Assembly (NCBI GenBank): GCA_947244325.1
Contig: CAMXJY010000002.1
Span: 116,489 to 180,488 of the forward strand
Length of the DNA stretch: 64,000 bases
Direction: 5' to 3'
Source of the DNA: an uncultured Clostridium sp.
GTDB taxonomy: Bacteria; Bacillota; Clostridia; TANB77; CAG-508
The notes under the pieces are model-generated. The model searched no databases, was not told where the DNA came from, and worked only from the letters and a program-made list of their open reading frames with translations. The position numbers were made by a program, and so were the translations under genes. Below, in pieces: positions 9,014-18,521 of the stretch; position 1 is the stretch's first letter, and every line of letters begins with the position of its first letter.

Positions 9014-10204
9014 ATGAATAAGAAAACTGTAAAAGACATTGATGTAAAAGGAAAGAAAGTGTTAGTTAGATGTGATTTTAACGTTCCTTATAATGAGGAT
9101 AGAGTTATCACAGATAACAGAAGAATAGTAGCAGCATTACCTACTATAAAGTATTTAATTGAAAATGAATGTAAAGTAATTTTATGTTCTCACTTAGGAA
9201 GACCAAAGGGAGAAGTTAAACCAGAATTTTCTTTAAATATAGTAGCAGAAGAACTTTCAAAATTATTAGGAAAAGAAGTAAAACTTGCAAAAGATGTTGT
9301 AGGACCAGATGCTAAAAACTTAGCAGCAAACTTACAATCAGGAGAAGTTATGCTTCTTGAAAACGTAAGATATGAAGCAGGAGAAGAAAAAAATGATGAA
9401 GAATTATCAAAAGCATTTGCTTCTTTAGCAGAAATATTTGTAAATGATGCTTTTGGAACAGCACATAGAGCACATAGCTCAACAACAGGTGTTGCAAGTT
9501 ATTTACCAGCAGTATCAGGATTTTTAATTGAAAAAGAATTAAATTTCTTAGGAACAGCATTAGAAAATCCAGAAAGACCATTTATGGCTATATTAGGTGG
9601 AAAGAAAGTATCAGACAAAATTGGTGTTATAAATGCATTATTAGAAAAAGTTGATGTTTTAATGATTGGTGGGGCTATGGCTTATACATTCTTTAAATCA
9701 ATGGGATATAATGTTGGAAATTCAATTTGTGAATTAGATAAAGTTGATTTAGCAAAAGAACTTATGGAAAAAGCTAAAGCAAAAGGTGTTAAATTTATGT
9801 TACCAGTTGATACAAAAGTTGGTAAAGATTATGCTCCAGATACAGAAAGTAAAGTTGTTAAATATACAGAAATTCCAGATGGTTGGGAAGGATTTGATAT
9901 TGGAACAGAAACAATAGAAATATATTCTAAAGAATTACAAAATGCAAAAACTGTTATTTGGAATGGACCAGTAGGTTTATTTGAATTTGACCAATTTGCA
10001 GTAGGAACAAACAGTATAGCAAAAGCATTAGCAGATGTACCAGCAGTTAAAATTATAGGTGGTGGAGATTCAGCAGCTGCTGTTGAAAAAGCAGGATTAG
10101 CAGAAAAATTCACACATATTTCAACAGGTGGTGGAGCATCTCTAGAATTCTTAGAAGGTAAAAAATTACCAGGAATAGAAGCTTTACAAAATCTTAATGA
10201 TTAA
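9014..10204 (+). CDS. pgk: phosphoglycerate kinase
   Basis: Transfers the acyl phosphate of 1,3-bisphosphoglycerate to ADP in glycolysis. The N terminus has [13 protein letters not shown] (substrate binding), followed by [21 protein letters not shown] and the C-terminal [13 protein letters not shown] and [13 protein letters not shown] nucleotide-binding motifs are intact. 396 residues is normal length. AGGGAGG precedes the ATG. It heads the run pgk-Nudix-tpiA-gpmI, with short gaps that suggest one transcript. Confidence 0.98.
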   Translation: MNKKTVKDIDVKGKKVLVRCDFNVPYNEDRVITDNRRIVAALPTIKYLIENECKVILCSHLGRPKGEVKPEFSLNIVAEELSKLLGKEVKLAKDVVGPDAKNLAANLQSGEVMLLENVRYEAGEEKNDEELSKAFASLAEIFVNDAFGTAHRAHSSTTGVASYLPAVSGFLIEKELNFLGTALENPERPFMAILGGKKVSDKIGVINALLEKVDVLMIGGAMAYTFFKSMGYNVGNSICELDKVDLAKELMEKAKAKGVKFMLPVDTKVGKDYAPDTESKVVKYTEIPDGWEGFDIGTETIEIYSKELQNAKTVIWNGPVGLFEFDQFAVGTNSIAKALADVPAVKIIGGGDSAAAVEKAGLAEKFTHISTGGGASLEFLEGKKLPGIEALQNLND

Positions 10205-10276
10205 TTGATTTAGATTTTGTTAATACAGTAGTTTTTACAATATAAATAATAAAAGGATGTAGAAAGAAAATTTAAA

Positions 10277-10966
10277 ATGGAAAACTTAGATAATGTAATT
10301 ACAAATTCAGAAGATGATAACTTGAAAGAAAAAGAGCAAATTATAATTTATACTGAAGAAAAAGAACCAATAGGAATTATAAGTAAAGATTTATATCCAA
10401 GAATAAATACATTATCATTTAAAGGTAGAGAAGTCCATCCTTGGATAGAATGTGTAACATGTTTTATTGTTGATCCAAAAGATGGAAAAATAGCAGTTGA
10501 ACTTAGGGGAAAAGATGAGATAGATGCAGGAATGCTAGATATAGTTTCAGGACATGTAAGATATGGCGAAATATCAAGAACAACAATGGCAAGAGAAATG
10601 CAAGAAGAAGTTGGTATGAATGGGTATACTAGACCAAAAATTTTAGATAAGTTAATTTTTTTGGGAAAAGTAAAAGCTGATTTTGCAAAATATTCTGATA
10701 ATAAAATAAATTTACGTTGTTTTTCAACAGCTTATGCATTTTTAATTGATGATAAAGAAAAAATAATGGCAAATGAATCAGCGGTAGCTAAATTAGCATG
10801 GGTTGATAAAGAAGCTGTAAAAAATGCAATAAGAACTTCTATGTTCAGATTTCCTTATACTGAGGAAAATAGAGATACTTTTGAAAAAATTTTTGAAAAT
10901 TTAGATAAAGCAATTATAGGAAAGAATTTTATTGGTGTAGAAGAATATTTACGAGAGTGGAAATAA
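10277..10966 (+). CDS. Nudix hydrolase within the glycolytic operon
   Basis: A 229-residue protein with an acidic N-terminal extension (1-25), then a Nudix fold. The Nudix box at about residues 94-116 is complete: G-x5-E, seven residues, then REMQEEVGM. WIECVTCFIVDPKDGKIAVELRG precedes it, giving an overall look like the IPP-isomerase/YfcD-like Nudix subgroup. Substrate unknown. It lies 25 bases before tpiA and 73 after pgk, so it is likely co-transcribed with glycolytic genes; a house-cleaning role for a nucleotide or sugar-phosphate metabolite is a guess. Confidence 0.85.
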   Translation: MENLDNVITNSEDDNLKEKEQIIIYTEEKEPIGIISKDLYPRINTLSFKGREVHPWIECVTCFIVDPKDGKIAVELRGKDEIDAGMLDIVSGHVRYGEISRTTMAREMQEEVGMNGYTRPKILDKLIFLGKVKADFAKYSDNKINLRCFSTAYAFLIDDKEKIMANESAVAKLAWVDKEAVKNAIRTSMFRFPYTEENRDTFEKIFENLDKAIIGKNFIGVEEYLREWK

Positions 10967-10990
10967 AAATTTATTTAAGGAGATAAAGAT

Positions 10991-11743
10991 ATGAGAAAAA
11001 AAGTAATAGCTGGAAACTGGAAAATGAATATGCTTCCAAATGAAGCAATTGAGTATATTCAAAATTTTGAACCAATGGTTAAAGATTCAAAAGCAGAAGT
11101 AATTTTATGTGTGCCTTATACAGATTTATTTTATTGTTTAATGAATGCACAAGGAACTAATATAAAAATAGGAGCACAAAATATGCATTTTGCTGAAACA
11201 GGAGCGTATACAGGAGAAATTTCAGGTAAAATGTTAAAATCTATCGGTGTAGAATATGTAATTATTGGACACTCAGAAAGAAGACAAATGTTTAATGAAA
11301 CAGATGAAACAGTAAATAAAAAAATAAAAACAGCTTTTGAATGTGAATTAAAACCTATAGTTTGTGTAGGAGAAACTTTAGAAGAAAGAGAAGCTGGAAA
11401 AACAGAAGAAATTATTACTTCACAAACAAGACTTGCATTAGATGGATTATCAAAAGAACAAGTAAAAAGTACAATAATTGCATATGAGCCAATATGGGCT
11501 ATAGGAACAGGAAAAACAGCAACATCAGAAGATGCTAATAATTCTGTAAAATCAATAAGAGAAGAAATAAAAAGAATCTATGGAGAAGAAGTATCAAGTG
11601 AAGTTATTATTCAATATGGTGGAAGTGTTAAGTCTTCTAATGCAAAAGAATTATTTGAAACATCAGATATAGATGGTGGATTAGTTGGTGGAGCAAGCTT
11701 AAAACCAGAAGAATTCAGTAAAATAGTAAATTATAATGCATAA
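10991..11743 (+). CDS. tpiA: triosephosphate isomerase
   Basis: Interconverts dihydroxyacetone phosphate and glyceraldehyde-3-phosphate. GNWKMN at residues 8-13 holds the substrate lysine, IIGHSERRQMF the catalytic histidine, and AYEPIWAIGTGKTA the catalytic glutamate and loop 6. The C-terminal YGGSVKSSNA phosphate-binding motif is present. 250 residues is the usual length. AAGGAG precedes the ATG. Confidence 0.98.
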   Translation: MRKKVIAGNWKMNMLPNEAIEYIQNFEPMVKDSKAEVILCVPYTDLFYCLMNAQGTNIKIGAQNMHFAETGAYTGEISGKMLKSIGVEYVIIGHSERRQMFNETDETVNKKIKTAFECELKPIVCVGETLEEREAGKTEEIITSQTRLALDGLSKEQVKSTIIAYEPIWAIGTGKTATSEDANNSVKSIREEIKRIYGEEVSSEVIIQYGGSVKSSNAKELFETSDIDGGLVGGASLKPEEFSKIVNYNA

Positions 11744-11785
11744 TATATAGTACAAACAAGTGAGTAGAAGAAAGGGTAACGTAAT

Positions 11786-13318
11786 ATGAGCAAATTAACA
11801 ATGTTAATGATATTAGATGGATTTGGAGTTAATGAAAAAACAGAAGGAAACTCTGTAAAATTAGCAAATACACCTAATTTAGATGAAATTTTAAAAAAGA
11901 ATCCTAACACAATTATTCACACAAGTGGATTAGAAGTTGGATTACCAGAAGGACAAATGGGAAATTCAGAAGTAGGTCATACAAATATAGGAGCAGGAAG
12001 AATAGTATATCAAGATTTGGCTAAAATAACAAAAGCAATAGAAGATGGAGATTTCTTTAGTGTTCCAGAATTTGTAAAAGCAATAGAAAATTGCAAGAAG
12101 AATAATTCAAAATTACACATTTTAGGATTATTATCAGATGGAGGAGTTCATAGTCATAATCGTCATTTATATGCTTTATTAGAACTTGCTAAGAGAAAAG
12201 ATTTTGAAAATGTCTTTATACATTGTTTTATGGATGGTAGAGATACACCACCAGCTTCAGGCGAAGGATATATTTCAGAATTAGAAGAGAAAATAAAAGA
12301 AAAAGGTGTAGGTCAAATAGCTACAATATCTGGACGTTTCTATGCTATGGATAGAGATAAAAGATGGGAAAGAGTAAGTCAAGCATATAATGCGATTGTA
12401 AATGGTGAAGGTGAAAAAGCTACATCTGCAATATCAGCTATAGAAGAATCATATCAAAAAGAAACTTTTGATGAATTTGTTAAACCAACAGTAATTACTA
12501 ATAAAAATGGAGAACCAATAGCTAAAATAGAAGATGGAGATTCAGTAATATTCTTTAATTTCAGACCAGATAGAGCAAGAGAAATTACTAGAAGTATAGT
12601 AGATAAAGATTTTGATGGATTTGAAACAAAGAAATTAAACACTTATTTTGTTTGTATGACACCATATGATGAAACAATGCCAAATGTAAATATAGCTTAT
12701 AAAAAAGAAGAAATAAAAAATACTTTTGGAGAATATATAAGCAAAAAAGGATTAAAACAATTGAGAATTGCAGAAACAGAAAAATATGCACATGTAACAT
12801 TTTTCTTTAATGGTGGAGAAGAAAAACAATATGAAGGTGAAGATAGAATATTAGTACCATCACCTAAAGTTGAAACATATGATTTAAAACCAGAAATGAG
12901 TGCATATGAAGTAACAGAAAAAGTTGTTGAAGCAATTAAATCTGAAAAATATGATTCAATAATATTAAATTTTGCAAATCCAGATATGGTAGGACATACA
13001 GGAAGTGTAGAAGCTGCTGTAAAAGCACTTGAAACTATTGATGAATGTGTTACAAAAGTTGTAGCAGCAATAAATGAAGTAAATGGTGTTTTATTAATAA
13101 CAGCTGACCACGGAAATGCAGAGCAAATGATTGATTACAAAACAGGAGAACCACATACAGCTCATACAACAAATCCTGTACCATTAGCAATAGTTGGAAT
13201 GCCAAGCAATAAAAAACTAAAAGAAGGAAGATTAGCAGACTTAGCACCAACAATGTTAGATATTATGGGACTTGAAAAACCAGAAGAAATGACAGGAGAA
13301 AGTTTAATAGAAAATTAA
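11786..13318 (+). CDS. gpmI: 2,3-bisphosphoglycerate-independent phosphoglycerate mutase
   Basis: Manganese-dependent mutase of glycolysis that interconverts 3- and 2-phosphoglycerate. MLMILDGFG at the start holds the first metal Asp, and GQMGNSEVGHTNIGAGR near residue 56 contains the phosphoserine. LLSDGGVHSH, HCFMDGRDTPP, FRPDRAREI and the C-terminal TADHGNAEQM metal motif are all intact. 510 residues is typical. It follows tpiA by 42 bases. Confidence 0.98.
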   Translation: MSKLTMLMILDGFGVNEKTEGNSVKLANTPNLDEILKKNPNTIIHTSGLEVGLPEGQMGNSEVGHTNIGAGRIVYQDLAKITKAIEDGDFFSVPEFVKAIENCKKNNSKLHILGLLSDGGVHSHNRHLYALLELAKRKDFENVFIHCFMDGRDTPPASGEGYISELEEKIKEKGVGQIATISGRFYAMDRDKRWERVSQAYNAIVNGEGEKATSAISAIEESYQKETFDEFVKPTVITNKNGEPIAKIEDGDSVIFFNFRPDRAREITRSIVDKDFDGFETKKLNTYFVCMTPYDETMPNVNIAYKKEEIKNTFGEYISKKGLKQLRIAETEKYAHVTFFFNGGEEKQYEGEDRILVPSPKVETYDLKPEMSAYEVTEKVVEAIKSEKYDSIILNFANPDMVGHTGSVEAAVKALETIDECVTKVVAAINEVNGVLLITADHGNAEQMIDYKTGEPHTAHTTNPVPLAIVGMPSNKKLKEGRLADLAPTMLDIMGLEKPEEMTGESLIEN

Positions 13319-13396
13319 TTGATATAAAATCCTATAAAGTTAGAAGTTACAAATATAAATTTCAAAATAGATAAATCTTAATTTTAGGAGATATTT

Positions 13397-14146
13397 ATGA
13401 TAAGTTTACCAGAAGAAAAAATATTGTATTCAGAGATACAAAAAAAGTTATTTTATATAATTCCAGAAAAATGGGAAAGCATATTTTTGTATGCTTCAGT
13501 AATTGATATGCCAAATCAAAAACCAGTTGGTGAAATGTATTTTTACTATTTGCCAAAAGGGATAATAAAAAAGAAATTTGTTAATGGTTATGAGATACCC
13601 AATATATTTAATATTGATGAAGAACAATATTCAAAATTAATTACTGATGTATATAATTTAATAAAATTATTACGTGAAAGATTTATAAAAACAAAGAAAA
13701 AAGTTTGGAGTAATATAAGTATTTCAATTGAAAATTATCAATTTAAAATTGAATTTGATTATGAAGACTTAAAAAAATCTCCATTCGGTTCATATGAGCG
13801 TCATGTAATTTGGAGATATAAATACTTAGAAGAAGACAAAACTGCATTAAGCAGAAAAGATAAAAAGATAATTGATGTATATGAACAATATGCTAAAAGT
13901 CATACTATACCAAGAAAAGATATGTATGTTGAGGGGATATATAAAATACCATCAAAGAATATTATTGATTTTGAAAAAACATTATCTGTTGAAGAAGCAA
14001 TAGCTCGTTCAAAAGAAAATATTCCTAAAGAACAAGAAAAGAAGAAAATAGGATTTTTTAAGAAAAATAAACAAGAGGAAATTATAGAAGAAACTCCAGA
14101 ACAAGAAGTAACTTATACAAATCAAATTCTTAACTGGAAAAAGTAA
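13397..14146 (+). CDS. YezG/DUF600 family protein (antitoxin/immunity-like)
   Basis: A 249-residue cytosolic protein. Residues 1-155 match the YezG/DUF600 pattern: start LYSEIQKKLFYIIPEKWESIFLYA (about residues 10-33), a YFYYLPKG strand, then NISISIENYQFKIEFDYEDL and SPFGSYERHVIWRYKYL. In Bacillus, YezG-type proteins are immunity partners of YeeF-type toxins. No toxin gene is adjacent here, and the C-terminal 90 residues (lysine-rich, then EEIIEETPEQE) are an extension I do not recognise. It follows gpmI and ends in a terminator. Family assignment is from memory of the pattern. Confidence 0.7.
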   Translation: MISLPEEKILYSEIQKKLFYIIPEKWESIFLYASVIDMPNQKPVGEMYFYYLPKGIIKKKFVNGYEIPNIFNIDEEQYSKLITDVYNLIKLLRERFIKTKKKVWSNISISIENYQFKIEFDYEDLKKSPFGSYERHVIWRYKYLEEDKTALSRKDKKIIDVYEQYAKSHTIPRKDMYVEGIYKIPSKNIIDFEKTLSVEEAIARSKENIPKEQEKKKIGFFKKNKQEEIIEETPEQEVTYTNQILNWKK

Positions 14147-14166
14147 TAATAGTGAATAAAAAAGAT

Positions 14167-14203
14167 GAGACTAGATTTTTAAAATTTAGTCTCGTTTTTT
14201 TTT
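14167..14203 (+). terminator. terminator after the YezG-like gene
   Basis: Stem GAGACTAGATTTT with AAAATTTAGTCTC (one G-U pair) and a nine-base T run that leads straight into repeat copy 1. Confidence 0.8.
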
Positions 14204-14308
14204 ATATAGTAGGAAATTTATCCCAGTGGGATAAATTTCTGTACTAGATAATTATGACAGAAGTTAGATTTTGTAGCAGTTTGCACTGCGTACAAAATCT
14301 TGATTCTG
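14197..14308 (+). repeat. 112-bp two-hairpin repeat, copy 1
   Basis: Identical to 20363-20474 except at two bases. It contains a first stem (GGAAATTTATCCCA with TGGGATAAATTTC) and a second long hairpin (AGATTTTGTAGCAGT, TTGC loop, ACTGCGTACAAAATCT), then a T run. It starts in the T tail of one terminator, and its own second hairpin plus T run looks like another. The two copies flank the spoIIIA operon in the same orientation. Confidence 0.85.
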
Positions 14309-14315
14309 GTTTTTT

Positions 14316-14370
14316 AGACATTAGGACAGGGATTTTGTCTAAAATAGACATATAGACAGAAGTTTTGTTT
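14316..14370. repeat. two degenerate copies of the AGACA...TTTTGTCT 25-mer
   Basis: 14316-14340 and 14346-14370, 30 bases apart, resemble the 25-mer arm of the inverted repeat at 2821-2923 (same AGACA start, GGAC or GAC core, GTTTTGT or ATTTTGT end). They look like decayed members of one repeat family. Confidence 0.5.
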
Positions 14371-14441
14371 AAAATTTTGTATATTAAATATCATCACTAT
14401 TGTTCTAAAATTAGTATTTATGAATATATATATTTCAAGTA
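14359..14441 (+). promoter_or_regulatory. upstream block of spoIIIAA, shared with spoIIIAB
   Basis: This roughly 80-bp block resembles 15491-15570 before spoIIIAB. Shared stretches include ATATTAAAT, ACTATTGTTCTAAAAT and GAATATATATATTT followed by AAGTA. It probably carries the promoter, possibly a sigma-E type, but I cannot fix the boxes. The ATG at 14420 lies inside the block and is not the preferred start. Confidence 0.45.
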
Positions 14442-14461
14442 CAAAAGAAAAGAGGAAGAAA

Positions 14462-15428
14462 ATGAATAGTGTTTTAAAATATTTTCCAGATAAATTGCAA
14501 AATGCTATTAAAGAAGAAATTAAAGAAAAATATGAACTTTTAGAAGAAATTAGAATAAGAGTAAACAAGCCGTTAATTTTAAAATTTAATAGTGGTTTAG
14601 AAAAGATAACAAGATATTTTGTAAATACTGAAGAAATTTTAGATATATTACAATCAATATGTGAAAATTCTATTTATTCATATCAAAAGCAAATTTCAGA
14701 AGGATTTATTACAATAAAAGGTGGACATAGAGTTGGAATAACTGGTTCGTGTGTTATTCAAGATGGAAAAATAATAAATATAAATTATATAAATAGTTTG
14801 AATTTTAGAATTTCAAGGGAAATTAAAGAGTGTAGCAAAGAAGCATTAGAATATATATTAGATTTAAAAAATAATACTATATATAATACAATAATAGTTT
14901 CTCCGCCAGGAAGTCGGAAAAACTACACTTTTAAAAGATATAGTTAGACAAGTTTCAAATGGTATTAAAATAAAAAATTTTGAAGGATTAAATGTTGGAG
15001 TAGTTGATGAAAGAGGTGAAATTGCAAATCTTTATAAAGGAATACCACAAAATGATATTGGAATTAAAACAGATGTTATTGAAAATACTTCTAAAGGAAT
15101 TGGAATGAAAATTTTAATTAGATCTATGGCTCCACAAGTAATAGTTGCTGATGAAATAGGAAATAAAGAAGATATAGATGCAATTAATTTTGCAGTTTGC
15201 TCTGGTTGTAAGGGAATTTTTACAGCACATGGATATGATTTTGAAGATATAATTTTAAATCCAGTATTAAAAGCTTTAATTGATAGACATTTATTTGAAG
15301 TAATTATTTTTTTAGATAATAAAAAAAGAGGAGAAATAAAAGAAGTATATTCATTAAATAAGAAAAACTTATGTTATGAGGTAACTTGCAAAGATTTAAA
15401 AAATAACAATATATATGTAGCAAGATGA
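14462..15428 (+). CDS. spoIIIAA: stage III sporulation protein AA (ATPase), +1 frameshift at CGG
   Basis: ATPase of the SpoIIIA-SpoIIQ channel between mother cell and forespore, related to type II/IV secretion ATPases. The ATG at 14462 follows AGAGGAAG. Frame 1 runs through the N-terminal domain (GHRVGITGSCVIQ) to VSPPGS, where the Walker A loop begins, then meets CGG and would stop ten codons later. Skipping C14915 gives PPGSGKTTLLKDIVRQVS, a perfect Walker A, and an open frame to 15428 with VVDERGEIA and VIVADEIGNKED (Walker B). The restored protein is 321 residues, about the family norm. The unshifted product would lack the whole ATPase core. Stop codon TGA. Confidence 0.9.
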
Positions 15429-15490
15429 AATCAGTATTGCTATTTAGCATAAATATCATCCATTTTATAACAATTACGTGGACAATTTTA

Positions 15491-15570
15491 GAAACAGTTT
15501 TGTCTTTTGCATATTAAATTGTTTACTATTGTTCTAAAATAAATAAATTTGAATATATATATTTTAAGTA
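15491..15570 (+). promoter_or_regulatory. upstream block of spoIIIAB, shared with spoIIIAA
   Basis: Partner of the block at 14359-14441. It lies in an unusually long (223-bp) gap inside the spoIIIA operon and may give spoIIIAB-AH their own promoter. GCATATT at the left resembles a sigma-E -35 element, but I see no good -10. Confidence 0.4.
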
Positions 15571-15651
15571 AGAATAAGACAAGTATAAATAAAATAAGAT
15601 TACCTTAATTGAGATTAAAAGTCAAAATTAAAATATTATGTAAGGAGTAAT

Positions 15652-16155
15652 ATGCTAATTTTAAAAAGTTTAGGCTTAATAGGAATATTGTTAATATGTT
15701 CATATTTAGGAATTATAAAATCTAAGACTTTTGAAGATAGAGTTTTAGAACTAACTAAGTTTCAAAATGCTTTAGTTATGTTTAAAACCAAAATAGAATT
15801 TACTCACGAACCAATAAAAAGTATTTTTGCTGAAATTTCAAAAGTTATATATAAAGATGAGGAAAATATATTTTTGTATACAACAAAAAATCAAAATAAT
15901 ATATGTAATTCTTGGAATGACGGTGCAGATAAAATAAAAAAAGATTTTACAAAAGAAGATATAGAAATAATAAAGATGATGGGGAAACTACTAGGAAAAA
16001 CTGATATTGATGGACAAGTAAATGAAATAGAATTAACTAAAAGCTTAATAGAAAAGCAAATAGAAAAAGCAGAATTTGAAAAAGCTAAAAATTCAAAATT
16101 ATATAAAACAATAGGAGTAGTTTGTGGAATTGGAATTTGTATAATTTTAATATAG
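15652..16155 (+). CDS. spoIIIAB: stage III sporulation protein AB
   Basis: A 167-residue membrane protein of the SpoIIIA complex, related to GspF-type secretion platform proteins. There is an N-terminal membrane segment (about 4-22, LGLIGILLICSYLGIIKS), a helical cytoplasmic region with FQNALVMFKTKIEFTHEPIKSI, and a C-terminal membrane segment (about 152-167). ATG preceded by AAGGAG. Followed 15 bases later by spoIIIAC. Confidence 0.92.
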   Translation: MLILKSLGLIGILLICSYLGIIKSKTFEDRVLELTKFQNALVMFKTKIEFTHEPIKSIFAEISKVIYKDEENIFLYTTKNQNNICNSWNDGADKIKKDFTKEDIEIIKMMGKLLGKTDIDGQVNEIELTKSLIEKQIEKAEFEKAKNSKLYKTIGVVCGIGICIILI

Positions 16156-16170
16156 AAAGGATAGTTTATT

Positions 16171-16365
16171 ATGAATATAGACTTATTATTTAAAATTGCG
16201 GGAATAGGTATTCTAATTGCAGTGTTACATCAAATTTTAACTAAAGCAGGAAGAGATGATCAAGCAATGATGACAACACTTGCAGGAATGGTAATTGTGC
16301 TTACTGTAGTTGTTAAAGAAATTAGTACATTGTTTGAAACTGTTAGGACGGTGTTTAATTTATAA
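16171..16365 (+). CDS. spoIIIAC: stage III sporulation protein AC
   Basis: A 64-residue protein with two membrane segments, typical for SpoIIIAC, a small integral subunit of the feeding-tube complex. The start MNIDLLFKIAGIGILIAVLHQIL and the motif TKAGRDDQA between the helices are characteristic. AGAAAGGAT site upstream of the ATG. Its stop overlaps the spoIIIAD start by one base, indicating coupling. Confidence 0.95.
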   Translation: MNIDLLFKIAGIGILIAVLHQILTKAGRDDQAMMTTLAGMVIVLTVVVKEISTLFETVRTVFNL

Positions 16366-16751
16366 TGGATATTGTTAAAGTTATAGGAATTGGATTTTTA
16401 ACTCTAATTATAACAATAATTTTGAAAGAGTATAAAAAAGAATATGCAATATATGCTGTATTGATTGGTGGATTAATAATTATATTTTATTCTATGGATA
16501 CTATAAAATCTATAATAGATTTTATAAATACATTATCAAGTAATCAAAATTATAATAGTGAATTTATTTCGCTTTTACTCAAAATTACAGGAATTTCAAT
16601 TTTAACAGAATACGCAGTTAGCATATGTAAAGATTCTGGTGAAAATGCAATAGCAAATAAAATAGATTTTGGAGGAAAAGTTATTGTTATATCTTTATCT
16701 ATTCCAGTGATATCTACTACTTTATCTACACTTACAAAATTATTACCATAA
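16365..16751 (+). CDS. spoIIIAD: stage III sporulation protein AD
   Basis: A 128-residue polytopic protein, mostly hydrophobic with about four membrane segments, of the SpoIIIAC/AD family. The conserved tail includes LLKITGISILTEYAVSICKDSGE and a final segment rich in I, S and T. The start overlaps the spoIIIAC stop. Integral part of the mother-cell side of the channel. Confidence 0.95.
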   Translation: MDIVKVIGIGFLTLIITIILKEYKKEYAIYAVLIGGLIIIFYSMDTIKSIIDFINTLSSNQNYNSEFISLLLKITGISILTEYAVSICKDSGENAIANKIDFGGKVIVISLSIPVISTTLSTLTKLLP

Positions 16752-16815
16752 AGATAATATTATCAGATATGAAATTAGTAATTAATTAAATTTTACTAAA
16801 AGGAAGATTGTATTT

Positions 16816-17892
16816 ATGGAGGAAATTATAAATTCTCAAACAAATGCTTTAGGAATTAATGAATTCTTAAATTCAGCTAAAGATTATACATCAAATGCAT
16901 TTCCAGATTTAGATATAATGAAATTATTTTCAGATAGTATTAATGGTAATGTAGGAAATATTTTTTCTTATACAAATATAGGAAAAATTTTCACATCAGA
17001 AATTCATGTAGCAGTAAATTTAATGATTAGTGTATTAATAATAGTTATTATACATAGTATTTTTAAAGCTATAATAGAAAATTTAGGAAACTCAACAGCA
17101 AGTAATGTTGTATATTTTGTACAATATTTAATTATTACTACTGTAGTTATAAACAGTTTTGTTTCAATTTTAAGTATAACAAGAGAAGCAATAACAAATG
17201 TAATTAACTTTATGAATTTACTTATACCATTAATGACAACTTTGATGCTTACAACAGGCTCTTTAGTAACAACAAGTATGGTACAACCAGTATTACTGTT
17301 TTTAATGAGTTTTATAGGTAATTTTATTAATTCATTTTTGATACCTGTTTTGTTAATTTCGATAACAATTTCAATAGTATCAAACTTTTCAGATAAAATC
17401 CAAATAGACAGGCTATCGAAATTTTTAAAATCATCTATTGTATGGTCTTTAGGAATTATATTAACAATTTTTACATGTACATTATCTTTGGAGGGGAATT
17501 TATCAAGTTCAGTAGATGGTTTAACAGCGAAAACAGCAAAAGCAACTGTTTCAACATTTATACCAGTAGTTGGAAAAATAATGGGAGATACTGTAGATAG
17601 TGTTATAGGCTGTTCAAATATATTAAAAAACTCAGTTGGAATAATAGGAGTAATTATAATATTAGGAATTGTACTTATTCCAATTATAAAAATGGGAGTA
17701 TTATGGTTTTCGTTTAGGCTAACTTCAGCTGTTTGTGAAATTGTTGCAGATGGAAAAATTGTTAAATTAATAGATCAAATATCAGATAGCTATAAAATAT
17801 TAATGGCAATTTTAATTTCAGTTTCTGTAATGTTTATTATAGGTATAACAATAGTTATAAAAATTACGAATAGTGCATTAATGTATAGATAG
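16816..17892 (+). CDS. spoIIIAE: stage III sporulation protein AE
   Basis: A 358-residue polytopic protein of the SpoIIIA channel with about seven membrane segments between residues 70 and 355. Characteristic stretches include NLMISVLIIVIIHSIFKAI, the central SVDGLTAKTAKATVSTFIPVVGKIMGD region and the end WFSFRLTSAVCEIVADG. The N-terminal 60 residues are hydrophilic: the cleavable signal peptide found in the Bacillus protein is absent. ATG start behind AAAAGGAAG. Confidence 0.95.
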   Translation: MEEIINSQTNALGINEFLNSAKDYTSNAFPDLDIMKLFSDSINGNVGNIFSYTNIGKIFTSEIHVAVNLMISVLIIVIIHSIFKAIIENLGNSTASNVVYFVQYLIITTVVINSFVSILSITREAITNVINFMNLLIPLMTTLMLTTGSLVTTSMVQPVLLFLMSFIGNFINSFLIPVLLISITISIVSNFSDKIQIDRLSKFLKSSIVWSLGIILTIFTCTLSLEGNLSSSVDGLTAKTAKATVSTFIPVVGKIMGDTVDSVIGCSNILKNSVGIIGVIIILGIVLIPIIKMGVLWFSFRLTSAVCEIVADGKIVKLIDQISDSYKILMAILISVSVMFIIGITIVIKITNSALMYR

Positions 17893-17903
17893 GAATTTTT
17901 CAA

Positions 17904-18422
17904 ATGATTTTAAAAATTAAAGCTTGGTGTGAAGGGATTATAATAGCAATTATTATTTCGATAATAATTGAAATGCTACTTACAGAAGGAAAAAATAAAA
18001 AATATGTAAAAGTTGTAATTGGAATATATGTTATGTTTGTTGTATTAAATCCTATTTTGGAAATAATAAATTATGATATTAAATTTGAAGAATTATTGGG
18101 ATTTGAAGAGGAAATTTCAGTATCAACAAGTTTAGATACAAATATGAAAGATGTATATGTAGTTGGAATACAAGAAACTATAAAAGAAGAAATTAGCGAA
18201 ATGGGATATATTGTAAAAAATGTAGAAATAGAAGTTGATTCAAATTATGAAAATATTGAAAAAATTGAATTATCAGTTGAAGAAGGGGACGATAAAATAA
18301 AGTCTATTGAACCAATTATTATAGGAAATAAAGAAAATAAATCAAATTTAAAATATACTGATATTATGGCATATTTAGTAGAAAATTATTCTGTATCAGA
18401 AGATAAAATAGTTTTTAAGTAA
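17904..18422 (+). CDS. spoIIIAF: stage III sporulation protein AF
   Basis: A 172-residue protein with two N-terminal membrane segments (about 9-27 and 36-52, with VKVVIGIYVMFVVLNPILEI typical of the family) and a soluble ring-building domain at residues 75-172. Eleven bases after spoIIIAE. Belongs to the SpoIIIA complex. The ring-domain role follows from structures of the Bacillus protein. Confidence 0.93.
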   Translation: MILKIKAWCEGIIIAIIISIIIEMLLTEGKNKKYVKVVIGIYVMFVVLNPILEIINYDIKFEELLGFEEEISVSTSLDTNMKDVYVVGIQETIKEEISEMGYIVKNVEIEVDSNYENIEKIELSVEEGDDKIKSIEPIIIGNKENKSNLKYTDIMAYLVENYSVSEDKIVFK

Positions 18423-18521
18423 ATTTTTTGCATTTGTAGTTATGAACAAAGTGAATTACAGACAGGTTATGGTTTATAGGTAACCTTAAAACCTAAATAT
18501 ATACAAAGGACGTATTTTATT

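Noticed and set aside
9829..10113. Open frames on the strand opposite pgk, polC, gpmI, cysS and other genes
   Set aside because: They are shadows of AT-rich coding sequence with no ribosome sites and low-complexity Leu/Phe/Ser-rich translations.
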